Position numbers and translations under genes: made by a program | Source: Hyphomicrobiales bacterium | GTDB taxonomy: Bacteria > Pseudomonadota > Alphaproteobacteria > Rhizobiales > Aestuariivirgaceae | Assembly: GCA_023266715.1 (NCBI GenBank) | Contig: JAHFPK010000176.1 | Location: 1-6,041, forward strand | Reading direction: 5' to 3' | DNA length: 6,041 nucleotides | Shown: in pieces, positions 1 through 5,900 of the stretch | Position numbering within the stretch: position 1 is the stretch's first letter | Layout of the letters: each line of letters opens with the position of its first letter | Notes under the pieces: model-generated | Databases searched by the model: none | The model's input: the letters and a program-made list of their open reading frames with translations, nothing else | Told to the model about the DNA's origin: nothing

Positions 1-653
1 TCATTGGTCTGGGATCGTCTGCCATGCCCGATACCCGTAAACGCATCGAAGTCTTAGGCCGGCGTTTCGAGGAAATCATCTGCGATCTTTCGTTTGGCTC
101 CAATTTTGATACCGTTGTTGCGGAGGCCATATCCCGCATTGGCAGGATTGATATTCTTGTCAACAACGCCGGGATTATTCGGCGCTCTGATTTTCTGGAT
201 ATGTCTGAAGTTGACTGGGATGAAGTTCTCACGGTCAATCTGCGCAGCGCCTGTACCCTCAGTCAGGCCGTGGCCCGTCATATGGTAGCCACAGCCCGCA
301 AAGGCCGCATCATCAACATTGGGTCGATTCTGTCGTTCCAGGGCGGGATCCGGGTTGCCGCCTATACGGTGAGCAAGCATGGTATCGCCGGTTTGACACA
401 GGCCATGGCAAACGAGCTTGCGCCGCACGGCATCACGGTCAATGCCATCGCACCGGGTTACATGGAGACGGACAATACGCAAGCGCTACGGGCCGACCTG
501 CAGAGGTCGCAACAGATCCTTGCCCGCATTCCCGTGGGCCGCTGGGGTGTTCCCGACGATCTCGCAACCGCTGTCTTGTTTCTCGCTTCGCCGGCCAGCG
601 CCTATGTCACCGGTGCCGTCATCCCCGTCGATGGCGGCTGGCTCGCACGCTGA
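1..653 (+). CDS. kduD: KduD-like short-chain dehydrogenase (5'-truncated by window edge)
   Basis: NAD(P)-dependent oxidoreductase of the classical SDR family, cytoplasmic, resembling 2-dehydro-3-deoxy-D-gluconate 5-dehydrogenase / 2-deoxy-D-gluconate 3-dehydrogenase. The reading frame is open from base 3, so the gene starts before the window. The first internal ATG is at 24, but about 35 N-terminal residues, including the TGxxxGxG cofactor loop, are missing compared with the usual ~250-aa length. Visible motifs: NNAG (cofactor-domain strand), VNLRSA (Asn of the catalytic tetrad), IGSILS (catalytic Ser), YTVSK (catalytic Tyr and Lys), APGYMETDNTQALR, and the C-terminal IPVGRWGVPDDLA and VDGGWLAR. 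The APGYM-NTQALR stretch and the GGWLAR end are typical of KduD rather than of FabG. The gene ends two bases before the stop of the convergent iclR gene. The family is very likely; the precise sugar-acid substrate is inferred. Confidence 0.88.
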   Translation, partial: IGLGSSAMPDTRKRIEVLGRRFEEIICDLSFGSNFDTVVAEAISRIGRIDILVNNAGIIRRSDFLDMSEVDWDEVLTVNLRSACTLSQAVARHMVATARKGRIINIGSILSFQGGIRVAAYTVSKHGIAGLTQAMANELAPHGITVNAIAPGYMETDNTQALRADLQRSQQILARIPVGRWGVPDDLATAVLFLASPASAYVTGAVIPVDGGWLAR

Positions 654-655
654 AT

Positions 656-1432
656 TTATTGATCTGAAAGTTCCAGCGCGGACTCAACGAGGCGATCCAG
701 CAATTCGCGTTTGCGTTCAGAAGAAGAATCAATCGGCACAATGAAACACAGCGTTGCAACCGCAATGCCGCGGCGGTCACGGATGGGGGCCGCGAGGCAG
801 CAGGTAAAACGGTCCGACAGCCCGTTGGTCATGCAACTGCCTTCGCTTCGTGCGCGGGCAATATCGGCGACGAAGGATTCCGTCTCAACCACACAGCCAT
901 CGGGCAATTGAAAATCTTCCTCCGGTATGAAGTCCAGAATTTCGCTCGCAGTCATGTGGTCAAGGAGAAGGCGTCCCGAGGCGGTCCAGGGAATGGGAAC
1001 TTCAACGCCGATATCCGTTGTGATTCTGAAAACGCCGGAACCATCACGGGTATCGACAACCACATATTTGTTGCCGCGCAATGCGCAGAGTTGCGCCGTG
1101 GCGCTGGTCTGCATGGCAAGGCGGTCAAGAACTTCGCGGCAGCGCCGATGCAGGGGATTGGCATCCGCATAGGCCCGGCCATAGAGATGCGCCGTCTGGC
1201 CAAAATAAACACTGCCTTCATCGCCAACGGCTTCGAGGATGCCGGCTTCAATCAGGCGGTTGGTTATGGAATAGAGCGTTGAGCGCGGCGCTCCGATCTG
1301 CTTTGCGAGATCGCCCACCTTGGTCGGCGCATGCAGGCGCAAAAGGGCGTCGAGAATCTCGATGGCGCGGTCAATCCCATTCTGCCGTTCGCGCGCGGGC
1401 TTGACGCCGCGCTTATTTGTTATTGCGTCCAT
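656..1432 (-). CDS. IclR-family transcriptional regulator
   Basis: A 258-aa DNA-binding regulator of usual IclR length. Residues ~19-80 form the N-terminal winged helix-turn-helix: IDRAIEILDALL opens the domain, VGDLAKQIGAPRSTLYSITNRL carries the HTH with the recognition helix near residues 49-60, and IEAGILEAVG leads into the wing. Residues ~90-255 are the effector-binding domain, with the core LCALRGNKYVVVDTR, VPIPWTASGRLLL, and the closing LAAPIRDRRGIAVATLCFIVP. The ATG at 1432-1430 is preceded by an AAGAGGA-type Shine-Dalgarno about 6 nt upstream. The gene is divergent from the importer operon, so control of that operon and of itself is the simplest inference. It could also act on the convergent kduD operon, since IclR proteins often regulate sugar-acid genes. 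The effector is unknown. Confidence 0.93.
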   Translation of the reverse strand: MDAITNKRGVKPARERQNGIDRAIEILDALLRLHAPTKVGDLAKQIGAPRSTLYSITNRLIEAGILEAVGDEGSVYFGQTAHLYGRAYADANPLHRRCREVLDRLAMQTSATAQLCALRGNKYVVVDTRDGSGVFRITTDIGVEVPIPWTASGRLLLDHMTASEILDFIPEEDFQLPDGCVVETESFVADIARARSEGSCMTNGLSDRFTCCLAAPIRDRRGIAVATLCFIVPIDSSSERKRELLDRLVESALELSDQ

Positions 1433-1495
1433 AGATTCCTCTTAAGCTCGTGCCAATACCACTTGCATGTTTTTCGAGTCTCGTATAGCGTTCAC

Positions 1496-1535
1496 TTGTC
1501 CTTTATAAAGGAATATTGTCCACTATAAAGGACAA
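1496..1535. promoter_or_regulatory. Tandem palindromic operator candidate between iclR and the importer operon
   Basis: Two 20-bp units lie end to end at 1496-1515 and 1516-1535 and match at 16 of 20 positions; both share TTGTCC, two variable bases, then TATAAAGGA. Unit 1 contains a perfect 14-bp palindrome, TCCTTTATAAAGGA (1499-1512). Unit 2 is a 20-bp palindrome with two mismatched central pairs. The merged consensus TTGTCCTTTATAAAGGACAA is fully self-complementary. Centres are 20 bp apart, close to two helical turns, so two dimers could bind the same face of the DNA. The site lies 33 bp before the binding-protein start and 63 bp from the iclR start. The position and form suit an IclR-type operator, but binding is inferred. 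Confidence 0.72.
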
Positions 1536-1557
1536 AATGGAACAATACAATTCACCT

Positions 1558-1564
1558 GGGAGGG
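1558..1564 (+). promoter_or_regulatory. Strong ribosome binding site for the binding-protein gene
   Basis: GGGAGGG ends 4 nt before the ATG at 1569, a near-ideal Shine-Dalgarno. It fixes the start and fits the high expression usual for a periplasmic binding protein. Confidence 0.8.
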
Positions 1565-1568
1565 TGTC

Positions 1569-2411
1569 ATGAACAGAAGGAAACTCACGTTATTCGCAGG
1601 CCTGTGCGCCGCAACATTAGCATCAGGTTTTAGCAACGCGGCACTTGCGGGCAAGCTCGAGGATATCCTGCAGCGCGGCAAACTTATCGTCGGAACCGGA
1701 GTTGGCAATCCGCCCTGGCATTTCCGCGACGAGAAGGGCGACATGGCAGGCTTCGATGTCGATATGGGTAAGATTGTCGCCAAGGGCCTCTTCGGCGACG
1801 ACACGAAAATCGAATATGTAAACCAGGCGTCGGACGCGCGTATCCCCAACATTGTAACCGACAAGGTTGATATCACCTGCCAGTTCATGACGGTAACGGC
1901 AGAACGCGCCCAGCAGGTGAATTTCACTATTCCCTATTACCGCGAGGGCGTTGGCCTGATGATGGCGGCGGGCGGCAAATATAAATCTCGCGACGAAATG
2001 AAGGCCGCAGGTGCTGGCGTTACGGTTTCGGTTCTGCAGAACGTCTATGCCGAAGAAATGGTGCATTACGCCCTGCCGGATGCAAAGGTCGATCAGTACG
2101 AGAGTGTCGATCTGATGTACCAGGCCCTGAATTCGGGCCGGGCGGACGCGGCGGCAACCGACATGTCATCCCTGCAATGGTTCATGAAACAGAACCCTGG
2201 CAAATATGTCGACGGCGGCTATGGCTGGAATCCGCAAACCTATTCCTGCGCGGTGAAGCGCGGCGACCAGGATTTTCTGAACTTCGTCAACATCGCATTC
2301 CGCGAGGCGATGACGGGCGTTGAGTTTGCAACCTACTCGAAATCATTTGAACAATGGTTTGGCGTGAAGCCACCAGAACCCAAGGTGGGCTTCCCGGAAG
2401 AACTGCGCTGA
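1569..2411 (+). CDS. Polar amino-acid ABC transporter, periplasmic substrate-binding protein
   Basis: A 280-aa family 3 (GlnH/HisJ-type) solute-binding protein that delivers ligand to the permease pair downstream. Residues 1-27 are a Sec signal peptide: basic NRRK, hydrophobic core, and cleavage site ALA before Gly28. The mature protein starts with the usual LEDILQRGKLIVGTG, then PPWHF (aromatic pocket) and GFDVDMGKIVAK. TAERAQQVNFTIPYY carries Arg113, at the position that binds the ligand carboxylate in this family, and AAATD carries Asp198, at the position that binds the amino group. This supports an alpha-amino-acid-like ligand. The segment normally reading G-S/T-T after the domain crossover is replaced by LQNVYAEEM (156-164), so the site is atypical. 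It is the first gene of the operon, with a palindrome-bearing promoter region upstream and a structured gap downstream. Family is certain; substrate unknown. Confidence 0.93.
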   Translation: MNRRKLTLFAGLCAATLASGFSNAALAGKLEDILQRGKLIVGTGVGNPPWHFRDEKGDMAGFDVDMGKIVAKGLFGDDTKIEYVNQASDARIPNIVTDKVDITCQFMTVTAERAQQVNFTIPYYREGVGLMMAAGGKYKSRDEMKAAGAGVTVSVLQNVYAEEMVHYALPDAKVDQYESVDLMYQALNSGRADAAATDMSSLQWFMKQNPGKYVDGGYGWNPQTYSCAVKRGDQDFLNFVNIAFREAMTGVEFATYSKSFEQWFGVKPPEPKVGFPEELR

Positions 2412-2433
2412 TGCGCGATCAGGAAAAGAGGGA

Positions 2434-2455
2434 CGCGGTTTTCCATGAGACCGCG
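2434..2455 (+). repeat. Short inverted repeat just after the binding-protein gene
   Basis: CGCGGT at 2434-2439 is complementary to ACCGCG at 2450-2455. Three further pairs (two of them G-U) would close a 9-bp RNA stem with a CCAT loop. It begins 23 bp after the stop codon. No T-run follows, so it does not look like an intrinsic terminator. It may be part of an intergenic mRNA-processing or stability region together with the larger stem downstream. Confidence 0.5.
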
Positions 2456-2473
2456 GATCAAAATATATGCGAT

Positions 2474-2521
2474 GATCACGTTAATCACATCAGGCCGTTC
2501 CGGCCTGAAGTGATCGTGATC
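2474..2521 (+). repeat. Long imperfect hairpin between binding-protein and permease genes
   Basis: A 48-nt inverted repeat. The arms pair as GATCACG/CGTGATC (2474-2480 with 2515-2521), TCAC/GTGA (2485-2488 with 2510-2513) and TCAGGCCG/CGGCCTGA (2490-2497 with 2501-2508) around a TTC loop. One A-A mismatch and one TTAA/T internal loop interrupt the stem, leaving 19 base pairs. No U-tract follows. Structures of this kind between a binding-protein gene and its permease gene are known to protect the upstream message and lower downstream expression, as REP elements do at malE-malF. That role here is inference. It could also be a dispersed palindromic repeat of the genome. Confidence 0.75.
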
Positions 2522-2535
2522 TGAGCGCGGGTAGC

Positions 2536-2552
2536 GGCAGGGCGCAGGAGCC
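2536..2552 (+). promoter_or_regulatory. Poorly spaced ribosome binding region of permease 1
   Basis: AGGAG at 2546-2550 lies only 2 nt before the ATG at 2553, and the other purine-rich stretch, GGCAGGG (2536-2542), is 10 nt away. An in-frame TAG at 2532-2534 rules out an earlier start. The GTG at 2577 has no better signal and would remove conserved N-terminal residues. Inefficient initiation here would keep permease below binding-protein levels. Confidence 0.45.
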
Positions 2553-3212
2553 ATGGCATACTCCTTCCGTTTTGGAGTGATTGAAGCCAACCTCGACAAC
2601 TTCCTCCAGGGGTTGCTTCTGGGCCTCGCTCTTGCGTTCGCCGCAATCCTCATCGGCACACTCATTGGCCTGCTCTGCGCCTTCGCCACAACGGCGAAGT
2701 CGAGGGCGCCATCCCGCCTCGTCGGCATTTATGTTTCGGCGATCCGCAATACGCCGCTCCTGGTCATTGTCCTGTTCGTTTATTTTGCCCTGCCGCAACT
2801 CGGCATCAGACTTGGCAAGTTGGAGAGTTTCATTTTTTCCCTGGCGATCTATTCCGGAGCTTATCTCACCGAAGTATTCCGCGCGGGGTTGGCCGGTGTT
2901 CCTAAGGGCGTGGTTGATGCCGGCCGTGCCATTGGCCTCAACGGATTGCAGCGGGCCCTCTATGTCATTATGCCCATCATGTGGCGCAATTGCCTGCCGG
3001 CCCTTGGAACCACATTCATCTCACTATTCAAGGATACTTCGCTTGCCGCGGTGATCGCGGTTCCCGAGCTGACCTACCAGGCGCGCAAATTGAATACGGA
3101 GACGTTCCGGGTCGCGGAAGCCTGGGCAACAGCCAGTCTGCTTTATCTTTCAACTTGCCTGCTGATTGCAGCAGGCCTGCGGCAGCTTGAGCGCCGCTTC
3201 CCGAAGTTTTGA
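2553..3212 (+). CDS. Polar amino-acid ABC transporter permease 1 (HisM/GlnP type)
   Basis: A 219-aa inner-membrane permease of the His/Glu/Gln/Arg/opine (PAAT) family and of normal family length. It starts with the MAYSFRFGVI type of periplasmic N-terminus, then a first membrane segment near residues 18-44. The family motif SAIRNTPLLV lies at 62-71, further hydrophobic segments cover about 68-85 and 92-110, and the last covers about 190-208. The cytoplasmic EAA loop that docks on the ATPase spans residues 122-141 (DAGRAIGLNGL...MP) with the conserved Gly128 and Pro141. LFKDTSLAAVIAVPEL follows, as is typical. It forms a heterodimeric channel with the next gene product, 12 bp downstream. The ATG at 2553 is chosen because the family N-terminus begins there, despite weak Shine-Dalgarno spacing. 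Confidence 0.93.
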   Translation: MAYSFRFGVIEANLDNFLQGLLLGLALAFAAILIGTLIGLLCAFATTAKSRAPSRLVGIYVSAIRNTPLLVIVLFVYFALPQLGIRLGKLESFIFSLAIYSGAYLTEVFRAGLAGVPKGVVDAGRAIGLNGLQRALYVIMPIMWRNCLPALGTTFISLFKDTSLAAVIAVPELTYQARKLNTETFRVAEAWATASLLYLSTCLLIAAGLRQLERRFPKF

Positions 3213-3224
3213 GGCGGCAGGAAA

Positions 3225-3878
3225 ATGGAACAATTCCTTCATGAACTGTGGATTGCCCGCTGGCCCCTTGCGCAAGGCCTGCTTCTGACGGTTGAAATAT
3301 CCGTGGCCTCAATCACGTGCGGAACCATCATCGGGCTCTTTGGCGGCATTGGCCTCACCTATGGCAAGTGGTTCCTGCGCTGGCCCATCCGTGTTCTGGT
3401 GGACTGCATTCGTGGCATCCCGGTTCTCGTGCTGATCCTTGCCTCCTTCTATCTCCTGACTTTTGCCGGCATCAATCTCACCGCGATTGAATCCGGGCTG
3501 CTTGCGCTGTCCATCTTTTGCGGTGCCCACATGGGCGAGATCATCCGTGGCGCGCTGCAATCCATTCCGCCCGGGCAGATTGATGCGGCGCGCGCCATCG
3601 GCCTCACTTTTCCAAGGATCCTCGCCTATGTTCTCCTGCCCCAGGCAATGCGGCAGATCATGCCGGTATGGATCAACACGGGCGCCGAACTCGTCAAAGC
3701 TTCAACCCTTCTCTCCGTAATAGGTACGGGTGAACTGCTATTTCGCACCCAGGAAATCATCGGCCGCAACTTCATGACCCTGGAATTCTACGGACTCTGC
3801 GGCATTCTGTATTTTCTCGTCAATTCTATGATCGAGCGCTTCGGCAAATTCGCCGGGCAACGCTTTGCACTCCAATGA
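3225..3878 (+). CDS. Polar amino-acid ABC transporter permease 2 (HisQ/GlnP type)
   Basis: A 217-aa inner-membrane permease, the second half of the importer channel. The first membrane segment spans about residues 17-44, and the family motif DCIRGIPVLVLIL lies at 60-72. Segments follow near 68-84, 90-108 and 185-203. The EAA loop is at 120-139 (DAARAIGLTFPRI...LP), closer to consensus than in permease 1, and is followed by ELVKASTLLSVIGTGELL. The ATG at 3225 follows GGCAGGA with suitable spacing. The gene lies 12 bp after permease 1 and its stop (3876-3878) overlaps the ribosome binding site of the ATPase gene, pointing to coupled translation. The two permeases are clearly diverged from each other, as expected for a heterodimeric PAAT channel. 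Confidence 0.93.
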   Translation: MEQFLHELWIARWPLAQGLLLTVEISVASITCGTIIGLFGGIGLTYGKWFLRWPIRVLVDCIRGIPVLVLILASFYLLTFAGINLTAIESGLLALSIFCGAHMGEIIRGALQSIPPGQIDAARAIGLTFPRILAYVLLPQAMRQIMPVWINTGAELVKASTLLSVIGTGELLFRTQEIIGRNFMTLEFYGLCGILYFLVNSMIERFGKFAGQRFALQ

Positions 3879-3881
3879 GGA
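3877..3881 (+). promoter_or_regulatory. Ribosome binding site fixing the ATPase start at 3886
   Basis: GAGGA overlaps the permease 2 stop codon and lies 4 nt before the ATG at 3886. This favours that ATG over the in-frame TTG at 3865, which has no comparable signal. Confidence 0.75.
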
Positions 3882-3885
3882 CCGC

Positions 3886-4647
3886 ATGACACTCCTTTCC
3901 ATACGCGGCCTGACCAAACGCTTCGGTGCGGCGGAGGTCCTCAAGGGCGTTGACCTCGAGGTGAACAAGGGCGAAGTGGTCTCGATCATCGGCGCCAGCG
4001 GTTCGGGCAAGACCACGCTTCTGCGTTGCGTCAATCTGCTTGAGGATTTTGATGGCGGTGAAATCGTCCTCGATGACGTTGCCATAGGTTACGTCAAGCG
4101 TAATGGTACCCGGCGGCGCCTGGGTGAGCGTGAACTGGCCCGCCAGCGCGCCATGACCGGCATGGTGTTTCAAAGTTTCAATCTGTTTCCCCATCTCACG
4201 GCCCTTGGCAATGTCATGCTCGGACTGCTGAAAGTGAGGCACATGGCAAAAGCCGAGGCCAAGACCCTTGCCATGAACTGGCTTTCGCGCGTTGGTCTCA
4301 GTGACCGTGCCATGCATCTGCCAAGCCAGTTGTCGGGTGGACAGCAGCAGCGCGTCGCCATTGCCCGCGCCCTTGCCATGGACCCCAAGCTCGTGCTGCT
4401 CGACGAAATCACCTCGGCACTTGATCCCGAACTGGTGGGTGAAGTTCTGGACACCATCAAGTCTCTGGCGAAGGAAGGAACTACCATGTTGATCGTCACC
4501 CACGAAATGCGTTTTGCCAGGGATGTGGCCCACCGCACGATATTCATGGATGGCGGCCTGATCGCCGAGCAGGGGCCATCGGCGAAGCTTTTCCGCAACC
4601 CCGGCAATGCGCGGCTGAAGGAATTTCTGAAGCGCGCAAACATTTGA
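3886..4647 (+). CDS. Polar amino-acid ABC transporter ATP-binding protein
   Basis: A 253-aa cytoplasmic ATPase (GlnQ/HisP type) that powers the permease pair. All nucleotide-binding motifs are intact: Walker A GASGSGKTT (residues 36-44), Q-loop Gln96 in VFQSFNLFPHL, signature LSGGQQQR (149-156), Walker B LVLLDE (169-174, catalytic Glu174), D-loop SALD (177-180) and switch His206 in VTHEM. The insertion with YVKRNGTRRRLGERELARQR between residues 69 and 88 is of the kind seen in amino-acid importers. Walker B is followed by Ile175 rather than the more usual Pro, a tolerated variation. The start at 3886 is chosen from the ribosome binding site; a TTG at 3865 would add seven residues. It is followed after 12-18 bp by ridA, depending on which ridA start is used. 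Confidence 0.95.
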   Translation: MTLLSIRGLTKRFGAAEVLKGVDLEVNKGEVVSIIGASGSGKTTLLRCVNLLEDFDGGEIVLDDVAIGYVKRNGTRRRLGERELARQRAMTGMVFQSFNLFPHLTALGNVMLGLLKVRHMAKAEAKTLAMNWLSRVGLSDRAMHLPSQLSGGQQQRVAIARALAMDPKLVLLDEITSALDPELVGEVLDTIKSLAKEGTTMLIVTHEMRFARDVAHRTIFMDGGLIAEQGPSAKLFRNPGNARLKEFLKRANI

Positions 4648-4654
4648 AACAGGT

Positions 4655-4660
4655 GAGGAG
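4655..4660 (+). promoter_or_regulatory. Ribosome binding site deciding among three ridA starts
   Basis: GAGGAG lies 5 nt before the ATG at 4666. The GTG at 4660 overlaps the signal itself and the ATG at 4663 is only 2 nt from it, so 4666 is the best start. Confidence 0.7.
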
Positions 4661-4665
4661 TGATG

Positions 4666-5052
4666 ATGACGATTGAAAGATTTGGTGCCGCCCCGTCAGG
4701 TCCTGGCGGCCGCAGCCTGCCCTTCACCAAGGCGGTGCGCGCCGGCGATTTTGTATCTGTCTCCGGGCAGGTGCCTATGGGCGCAGACGGCGAAATCATC
4801 GAAGGCAACATCACGGCACAAACCCAGCAGACCATCGAGAACGTCAAATCAATCCTGATATCGCTCGGTCTCAGCCTCGAACATGTGGTCAAGGCAACCG
4901 TGTGGCTGGCCGACACGCGCGATTTCTGGCCCTTCAATAAGGTCTATCTCGAATATTTTGGCGCGGCCCTTCCGGCACGCTCCTGCGTGCGGGCCGACAT
5001 GATGGTGGATTGCAAGGTAGAGATCGAAGTGGTGGCCTACGATCCACGATAA
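4666..5052 (+). CDS. RidA/YjgF-family enamine/imine deaminase
   Basis: A 128-aa protein, the same length as E. coli RidA, expected to form a cytoplasmic trimer that hydrolyses reactive enamines/imines released by PLP enzymes or amino-acid oxidases. Conserved features are FVSVSGQVP (Ser33, matching RidA Ser30), Asn91 in FWPFNKVY (matching Asn88), and PARSCV with Arg105, the carboxylate-binding arginine of active RidA. VEIEVVAY supplies Glu119, matching Glu120. Phe20 replaces the usual Tyr17, and the segment between Arg105 and Glu119 is one residue shorter than in E. coli, so it may be a Rid subfamily rather than archetypal RidA. Its place as the last gene of an amino-acid importer operon suggests a dedicated role in degrading the imported substrate. 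GTG 4660 and ATG 4663 are alternative starts. Confidence 0.9.
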   Translation: MTIERFGAAPSGPGGRSLPFTKAVRAGDFVSVSGQVPMGADGEIIEGNITAQTQQTIENVKSILISLGLSLEHVVKATVWLADTRDFWPFNKVYLEYFGAALPARSCVRADMMVDCKVEIEVVAYDPR

Positions 5053-5095
5053 TTGCAGACAAAGACGCTCCCGGCATCCGCACGCACGAACGGTA
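5053..5095. other. Convergent gap between ridA and the tauE-like gene
   Basis: Forty-three bases separate two converging genes. No stem followed by a T-run is visible on either strand, so termination of both operons is not explained by an intrinsic terminator here. Confidence 0.5.
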
Positions 5096-5857
5096 TCAGT
5101 AGTATCTCCAAAATGACATGCCAGTCAGGCAGATGGCCCAGACAAGGATGGCCTGGCGGACGAGTTTCTGCGAAACCCGCCTGGCTGCCTTAGCCGCGAA
5201 ATAGCTTCCGACAATTGCACCCGTCATCATGACCAGCGCCGGAATGAAACGGATGACCCCGGCCTTTGCAAAAATTACAATCGAAATCAGCGTCATCAAG
5301 GCAATCGTGATGTTTCGAAGGGCATTGGCCTGAAAAATATTCATGTGGGAGAACAGGGCATAGATCGTGAACATTATGATGCCCATGCCGAGGCCGAAAT
5401 AGCCTCCATAAATATAGACGAGGAATTCGAGGAAGAAGGAAAGCCAAAGCCAGCGGCTGCCATCGAAAGCAAAATGGTGTTCCAGCCAGGACTTGAGCCA
5501 AGGGCCAATGGAAAATGACAGGGTGGCAAACAGAAGCAGCCAGGGAATGGCCTTCTGGAAAGAAGCTTGGCCGGTATAAATGAGGATGGAAGAACCTATA
5601 ATGCCGCCAAGGGCCGAGAGGCCCAAGCGCAAACCAAGATGTTTTCGCACGCTTGCAAGCTCTGACCTGTAGGCATAGACGCCAACCAGATTAGCTGGGA
5701 GCACGGCGACGAAATTGGAGGCGTTTGCCTCGATCTCGCTCATTCCGGCGGCCACCAGCAACGGAAATGTCATGAAGCCGGCGCCTCCCACAATGACATT
5801 GATCACGCCGGCCAGCACACCGCCGGCAAAGAGCAAAAGAAATGTCTGCAGTTCCAC
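5096..5857 (-). CDS. TauE/SafE-family membrane transporter (putative anion exporter)
   Basis: A 253-aa polytopic inner-membrane protein of the TauE/SafE (formerly DUF81) family, some members of which export sulfite, sulfoacetate or other organic anions. The first repeat contains GGAGFMTFPLL (24-34) and IEANASN (42-48), characteristic of the family. The second repeat has YGGYFGLGMGI and QANALRN. Seven to eight hydrophobic segments are visible. The start is uncertain. GTG 5857 is preferred because AAAAGG lies 7 nt upstream and hydrophobic sequence begins at once. GTG 5896 would add 13 polar residues (PRPAAEGAKGKF) and lies 4 bp after the stop of the upstream sugar permease, but lacks a Shine-Dalgarno. 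The close spacing suggests co-transcription with the sugar transporter. The substrate is not identifiable. Confidence 0.88.
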   Translation of the reverse strand: MELQTFLLLFAGGVLAGVINVIVGGAGFMTFPLLVAAGMSEIEANASNFVAVLPANLVGVYAYRSELASVRKHLGLRLGLSALGGIIGSSILIYTGQASFQKAIPWLLLFATLSFSIGPWLKSWLEHHFAFDGSRWLWLSFFLEFLVYIYGGYFGLGMGIIMFTIYALFSHMNIFQANALRNITIALMTLISIVIFAKAGVIRFIPALVMMTGAIVGSYFAAKAARRVSQKLVRQAILVWAICLTGMSFWRYY

Positions 5858-5900
5858 GAATTTGCCTTTTGCCCCTTCGGCCGCAGGACGCGGCACTGGC

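Larger units (their letters stand above)
1433..1568. promoter_or_regulatory. Divergent promoter region for iclR and the importer operon
   Basis: This 136-bp non-coding gap must hold the start signals for two divergent units. It is more AT-rich than the flanking genes between about 1460 and 1550. TATAAA occurs twice (1504-1509 and 1524-1529), inside the two palindromes, and TATAGC lies at 1484-1489. None has a well-spaced, convincing -35 partner, so no promoter is assigned. The overlap of AT-rich hexamers with the palindromes would allow a bound regulator to block or position polymerase. Confidence 0.6.

Noticed and set aside
24..653. ATG at 24 as the true start of the KduD-like gene
   Set aside because: The frame is open to the window edge, and a start at 24 would lack the whole cofactor-binding loop. 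The aligned family sequence continues upstream.
1484..1529. TATAAA/TATAGC hexamers as assigned -10 promoter elements
   Set aside because: No -35 hexamer with suitable spacing could be matched on either strand, so no promoter was called.
1496..1545. CRISPR-like or mobile-element repeat in the promoter gap
   Set aside because: Only two adjoining 20-bp units without spacers, placed where an operator is expected; a third unit at the same period is not present (only a weak GGAACAA at 1539-1545).
2474..2521. Intrinsic terminator after the binding-protein gene
   Set aside because: The stem is strong, but TGAGCGCGGG rather than a T-run follows it, and the downstream genes clearly belong to the same transporter.
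3865..3885. TTG at 3865 as the ATPase start, overlapping permease 2
   Set aside because: It adds seven non-conserved residues and has no ribosome binding site; ATG 3886 has GAGGA 4 nt upstream and gives the typical N-terminus.
3826..4937. Long open frames on the - strand opposite the ATPase and ridA genes
   Set aside because: They lie antisense to genes with full conserved motifs, show no recognisable domain, and are the expected by-product of GC-rich codon use.
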